A DNA stretch of 64,000 bases, from assembly GCA_022496205.1 (NCBI GenBank), contig WTXD01000012.1, positions 553,358-617,357 of the forward strand. The letters are read 5' to 3'. Below are positions 60,523 to 64,000 of the stretch, one piece after another. The stretch's first letter is position 1. Each line of letters begins with the position of its first letter. The DNA comes from Gloeopeniophorella convolvens (Eukaryota > Basidiomycota > Agaricomycetes > Russulales). Under the pieces are notes generated by a model, which was not told the origin of the DNA, did no database searches, and saw only the letters and a list, made by a program, of their open reading frames with translations. Position numbers and translations under genes: made by a program.

Positions 60523-61048
60523 TGTTGAAGCGCAGCAGAAACAGGGTGCCAACTAGGCAAGCAAGAGCAAAGCTCAGTCAGTGAAGTCAACAGACTTAAT
60601 GTCATTGGCGCAATACCTAGGCAAGCAAGAGCAAAGCTAAAGTAACTAGGTAAGCGCAAGTCCGGAAGTTCCGGAAGTAAAGTACTTGCCTCAGTCAGTG
60701 AAGTCAACAGACTGAGGCTACAAGGGCGAAAACAGCGTCCTTTATATACACAAAAGGAGTGTGGTTTGCATGTGATAAACAACAGCAACATGTGATAACC
60801 AGAGACCCATGTGAAAGCAGAACTAAAGTGGGTCGACCGGAACTGCAGGTGGGTCAACCCGGAACTGCATGTGGGTCATGGAAGAGCCCGGAAGAATCTA
60901 GAACAGGAACGAAAGTAGGTACAGCCTTAGGGGCTAGAACATAATGATGTCATATACATTGTAGATCAGATAGCTCGCAGATCACCGAGTCCCTTATCTA
61001 ATCTAATCAGAGACGTCCTTCCTGTCCTGAGTCCTGTCCATCTCAACA
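60523..61048 (-). repeat. Copia copy 1, 5' LTR
   Basis: 526 bp, direct repeat of 54155-54680 with five single-base differences, all transitions. TATATAAAG near 60,741-60,749 is the likely promoter of the element. Confidence 0.95.
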
Positions 61049-61861
61049 CAATCCTTAGAATCGCTGCCAGGATCAATGAGGTCCTCAGAAGATGTCATCA
61101 GCAAGGTGTAGAGCCAAGCCCAGCAGTCTTGTGGCATATTGAGGATGCACTGGTAAGTTGTCATTTTCATACCTTGATCAATGATGTTCTTACTAGTGAT
61201 TCATGATAGGATACTGCCTTAGAGCTGGGGATGGATAATCCCATCCTCTGGCCACACCCTGTCATCACTGAGGTGGCCACAGTCATCTATGGCAATAGTG
61301 CACCAAGGCTAGGTGATGTGAACCTTCGAAGGATTGCTATAGACTGTGTGGCCAATGAGTGTAAGGGTGTGTCAGCCACCACTGAGCTCGAGAGATTTCT
61401 GGATGCTGGGAACACAAGGCCAGACAGTCCCAAGTGGTGGAGGCCTGACTTTGAGTCTGGTGACATTGAGCAAGATCAAGAGATGCAGAGGTGAGTTTAT
61501 ACCTTTACAACTGAGAGAGGATAATAGACTGAGTAGGTGTCATAGTCCAGATATTTCAGTGTCTTCCATGGATTATATCCTAAACCAAACTGCTTCTGAG
61601 GATGGGGAGATTGAGGATGGGGAGATTAAGGAGATCCCCATGGAAGAATATGATACAGTGAGTGATCTCTATGTGTTCTATTTACATATGAATGATCTGT
61701 GTCACAGAGAAGATGTGGGCAATGCAATCTTAATGATAGGCACTGTGAGATTCAAGATTAAGCACTATCAGATGGAGCCTATGAATGTACACACTGTGCA
61801 GAACATGGGATCAGGTGCTGGCCACCTGCTGGGTGGGCCCTACCACTTCTGTATGCCATGA

Positions 61862-62295
61862 GAGATCGTTAAATGAGCTCCGGAGGTTGTGATATTGTTA
61901 GTGAGCGAATTGTACTATTTATTGTAGTTGAACAAGGCTAACAAAGCAACATAGCACACAAGGACATATCAAAGCAGATTGATGCACTGATAAATTGTTT
62001 GGGGGTGGCAGTCAGTAAAGGATAAGAGCTATTGGGTGTAGAAATGGGCTATCTGAGCACAGGCCGTAGAGCACAATTTCACTTTGCATTCCATGTATTT
62101 TACTTCTGTAGAGCATGAATATGGTTTAGTATGAAGTATGGGAGACCAATGCATGGGCCATGTCAAGAATGGGCTGTTCAAGCATCCAGATTGCATCTAT
62201 ATTGAATCTTCAGATACATATTGACATGTGGGGTTGCCTAATCTGTAAAATCAATGGAGGATCTGATCTGATCTTGATCAAACCACATTTATTTC
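61862..62295. other. AT-rich spacer between the two copia copies
   Basis: 434 bp without a gene, left flank of copy 2. The last five bases, ATTTC (62291-62295), would be its target-site duplication if the right end matches. Confidence 0.5.
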
Positions 62296-62821
62296 TGTTG
62301 AGACAGACAGGACTCAGGACAGGAAGGACGTCTCTGATTAGATTAGATAAGGGACTCGGTGATCTGCGAGCTATCTGATCTACAATGTATATGACATCAT
62401 TATGTTCTAGCCCCTAAGGCTGTACCTACTTTCGTTCCTGTTCTAGATTCTTCCGGGCTCTTCCATGACCCACATGCAGTTCCGGGTTGACCCACCTGCA
62501 GTTCCGGTCGACCCACTTTAGTTCTGCTTTCACATGGGTCTCTGGTTATCACATGTTGCTGTTGTTTATCACATGCAAACCACACTCCTTTTGTGTATAT
62601 AAAGGACGCTGTTTTTGCCCTTGTAGCCTCAGTCTGTTGACTTCACTGACTGAGGCAAGTACTTTACTTCCGGAACTTCCGGACTTGCGCTTACCTAGTT
62701 ACTTTAGCTTTGCTCTTGCTTGCCTAGGTATTGCGCCAATGACATTAAGTCTGTTGACTTCACTGACTGAGCTTTGCTCTTGCTTGCCTAGTTGGCACCC
62801 TGTTTCTGCTGCGCTTCAACA
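62296..62821 (+). repeat. Copia copy 2, 5' LTR
   Basis: 526 bp, TGTTGA...TCAACA. TATATAAAG at 62596-62604 and the tandem ACTTCCGGAACTTCCGGACT at about 62,668-62,687 are likely promoter and upstream elements. Differs from the copy 1 LTRs at only a few bases. Confidence 0.95.
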
Positions 62822-62833
62822 GGTTATGGGCCC
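62822..62833 (+). other. Primer-binding site, copia copy 2
   Basis: GGTTATGGGCCC immediately after the LTR, identical to copy 1. Confidence 0.7.
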
Positions 62834-63717
62834 TGGCCTTTAACTTTTTAGCAAGTCTTACTTCCGCACTCGCAACTCCCATTGTGAGTATCCTCCTCAG
62901 CGGCAAGGTGTTAACCCTGTCAGCACCTATGCGAGGCATAGGGGCTGTGCCTAGCACTTGGGCCTTGATGGCTTCCATGCGAGCATGTGGGAAGGAGCCA
63001 GGCATGGCAGAACCACTGTAAGCTTCTCCATCCCACCGTGCGCATCATGGTCTCTGTACATATCTATACTATACCAGTACTATACTTGTTCCTGGGGAAA
63101 CCCCAGCAGCGTGCAGTAGTTAGCCGCTGCCTGTGGAGCCAGAAGAGCGGCCTTATGCCCCTTAGGCAAGCAGGGGGGAAGCCCCTTGTGATGCTATTTG
63201 GCTAGTGAACGGTTGGCTGTCTGCCCTTCAGTGGGAGCGGTTTAGGCGTATAACAAGGCAGGGAACACCACCCTAGACCTTGTGTCTGTTACAACTGCAC
63301 TACCCTACTTACAGTAGTACATAGGGATGAGCCTCATAGTTCCGCTCTTGCATGATTTTTGCGTCAGTACCAGGTCTTTATGACTATTGGGAAACAGAGC
63401 GCCATGCATGATGAACAAATTGGACCCCCTTATCCATTGCCCCAATCATCTAGGGCTTAAGTAGAAGTTCCCCCATAGCGCACAGATGGGCTATTTCAAT
63501 GCTGTCTCTATAGTCATGCCGGGTGGCTCACTTCTACGGTGGATTAGTTACAAATTGTACTATACCAAGTCGCACTAAAGGGCTCTGGAGACTGGTTCAA
63601 TTGGATCAGAGGTACAAGTTCACAGGCATGGGGGTTACGCTACAACCGCAACTATTCTTGCTACCAGCAACACCTGTCGCTGACTGCTCCGCAACGACAG
63701 TGTAAATCATCGCAACT

Positions 63718-64000
63718 ATGCCAACTCCGTCCGGCAACGCCACCCCAGTCCAGGGGAACACTCCTCTTCCGCCAGCGCAAGGCGCAACTGGCACCACATC
63801 CATTTCCCACAATGTCGCCACCATTCACCAGCAAAACTTCGCCTTCGTCATGCCCTCTTTCCTGCGCATTCCAGAGCTGGAAGAGACAAACTGGGTGGCA
63901 TGGAACCAAAAGTTCCTATCTGCCCTTGGCATGAATGACTGTGCCATCCTCCTTGTCCACACCTCTCCCCCTCCCGGAACTGATGCTGACGACTGGGAAC
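63718..64000 (+). CDS. Copia Gag, copy 2, 5' part
   Basis: Starts at the ATG matching copy 1 (MPTPSGNATPVQGNTPLPPA) and stays open to the window edge. A few substitutions relative to copy 1 include NWVAWNQ for NWAAWNQ and GMNDCA for GMNNCA. Confidence 0.92.
   Translation, partial: MPTPSGNATPVQGNTPLPPAQGATGTTSISHNVATIHQQNFAFVMPSFLRIPELEETNWVAWNQKFLSALGMNDCAILLVHTSPPPGTDADDWE

Larger units (their letters stand above)
54155..61048 (-). mobile_element. Ty1/copia LTR retrotransposon, near complete, copy 1
   Basis: Two 526-bp LTRs (54155-54680 and 60523-61048) flank a Gag-Pol region read on the minus strand, so the 5' LTR is the right-hand one. LTR ends are TGTTGA...TCAACA. The flanking 5 bp are CAATC on both sides (54150-54154 and 61049-61053), a target-site duplication. 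Next to the 5' LTR is GGTTATGGGCCC (primer site) and next to the 3' LTR a GGGGGGA purine run. I count five differences between its LTRs, so insertion is recent. Domain order is copia: Gag, zinc knuckle, protease, integrase, reverse transcriptase, RNase H. It is inactive as it stands because a solo LTR interrupts RNase H. Without that insert the element would be about 6.3 kb. Confidence 0.95.
54095..61861 (+). pseudogene. Unknown multi-exon ORF disrupted by the copia element
   Basis: Joining 54095-54154 to the sequence after the right-hand target duplication (from 61054) restores one reading frame: MPTLAELSIFSALPQG, a TAG, then QTILRIAARINEVLRRCHQQ up to 61152. An intron-like 61153-61209 (GTAAGT...GATAG) is followed by 61210-61490 (GMDNPILWPHPVITEVATVI, ATTELERFLDAGNTRPDSPK, WWRPDFESG). 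A further acidic frame runs to a stop at 61861 (DGEIEDGEIKEIPMEEYDT). The in-frame TAG (54143-54145) and the 6.9-kb insertion make it non-functional. It may be a Gag-like protein of an older element, given the primer-site-like sequence just upstream, or an ordinary gene. Confidence 0.5.
62296..64000 (+). mobile_element. Ty1/copia retrotransposon copy 2, truncated by window edge
   Basis: Same family as copy 1 in opposite orientation. LTR 62296-62821 (526 bp), primer site, leader and the first 94 codons of Gag are near-identical to copy 1. The rest lies outside the window, so completeness cannot be judged. Confidence 0.93.

Noticed and set aside
60501..60857. 118-codon frame with apparent signal sequence, present three times (also 54136-54489 and 62487-62843)
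   Set aside because: It lies inside the copia LTRs and is repeated only because the LTR is; it crosses LTR boundaries with different ends, so not a conserved protein.
54155..61048. Repeat-induced point mutation signature in the copia LTRs
   Set aside because: The five LTR differences are transitions but too few, and the ORFs are nearly intact; ordinary divergence explains them.

Overview
The window is nuclear DNA of a filamentous basidiomycete, most likely a wood-decay Agaricomycete. The genes are dense and GC-rich. Almost every gene is broken by many very short introns (mostly 47-65 nt, GTGCGT/GTAAGT donors, CAG/TAG acceptors). One gene encodes an AA9 lytic polysaccharide monooxygenase typical of lignocellulose degraders, and the protein sequences match the basidiomycete forms of conserved fungal genes. 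I built exon models by hand from splice signals. Except for CSF1, which I traced only in part, the summed exon lengths are multiples of three; where they are not, I report a possible frameshift.

1-27,330 is a conserved housekeeping block. In order it holds: a Fun30/SMARCAD1 chromatin remodeller (+), TRAPP subunit Bet5 (-), an unknown two-helix membrane protein (-), arginine N-methyltransferase Rmt2 (-), the AA9 LPMO (-), a PRKRIP1-like splicing protein (-), ribosome-biogenesis factor NSA2 (-), YIP1 (+), the 11.3-kb bridge-like lipid-transfer protein CSF1 (-), a small twin-CX9C complex I assembly factor (+) and a DUF1746 membrane protein (-).

27,330-32,400 is accessory. It has a decayed LINE tail followed by three tandem copies of a three-exon gene family I do not recognise; the middle copy is frameshifted in a C-run and degenerate pieces of the unit lie between copies. 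33,200-51,750 returns to conserved genes: a four-helix membrane protein, THO1/SARNP, HAP2/NF-YA, an unknown acidic protein, RPS18, alanyl-tRNA synthetase with an apparent mitochondrial start, a CLASP/TOG protein, mitochondrial bL34m, eIF3c and a beta-carbonic anhydrase.

51,750-64,000 is an abrupt change to AT-richer, repeat-dominated DNA. It contains short tandem arrays built on a GGACCGTG core and a nearly complete Ty1/copia element on the minus strand (54,155-61,048; 526-bp LTRs, 5-bp target duplication). A solo LTR of a different element interrupts its RNase H domain. The copia element itself sits inside another multi-exon, possibly element-derived ORF. A second copy of the same copia family starts at 62,296 in opposite orientation and runs off the window. 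The primer-binding sites of both copies match the anticodon arm of initiator tRNA-Met, suggesting half-tRNA priming as in Drosophila copia.

Many neighbours are divergently transcribed from short shared promoters (NSA2/YIP1, THO1/HAP2, ALA1/CLASP, bL34m/eIF3c, CSF1/NDUFAF8-like), and several belong to gene expression and protein synthesis (NSA2, RPS18, ALA1, NIP1, THO1). No secondary-metabolite cluster, CRISPR array or bacterial-type operon is present.
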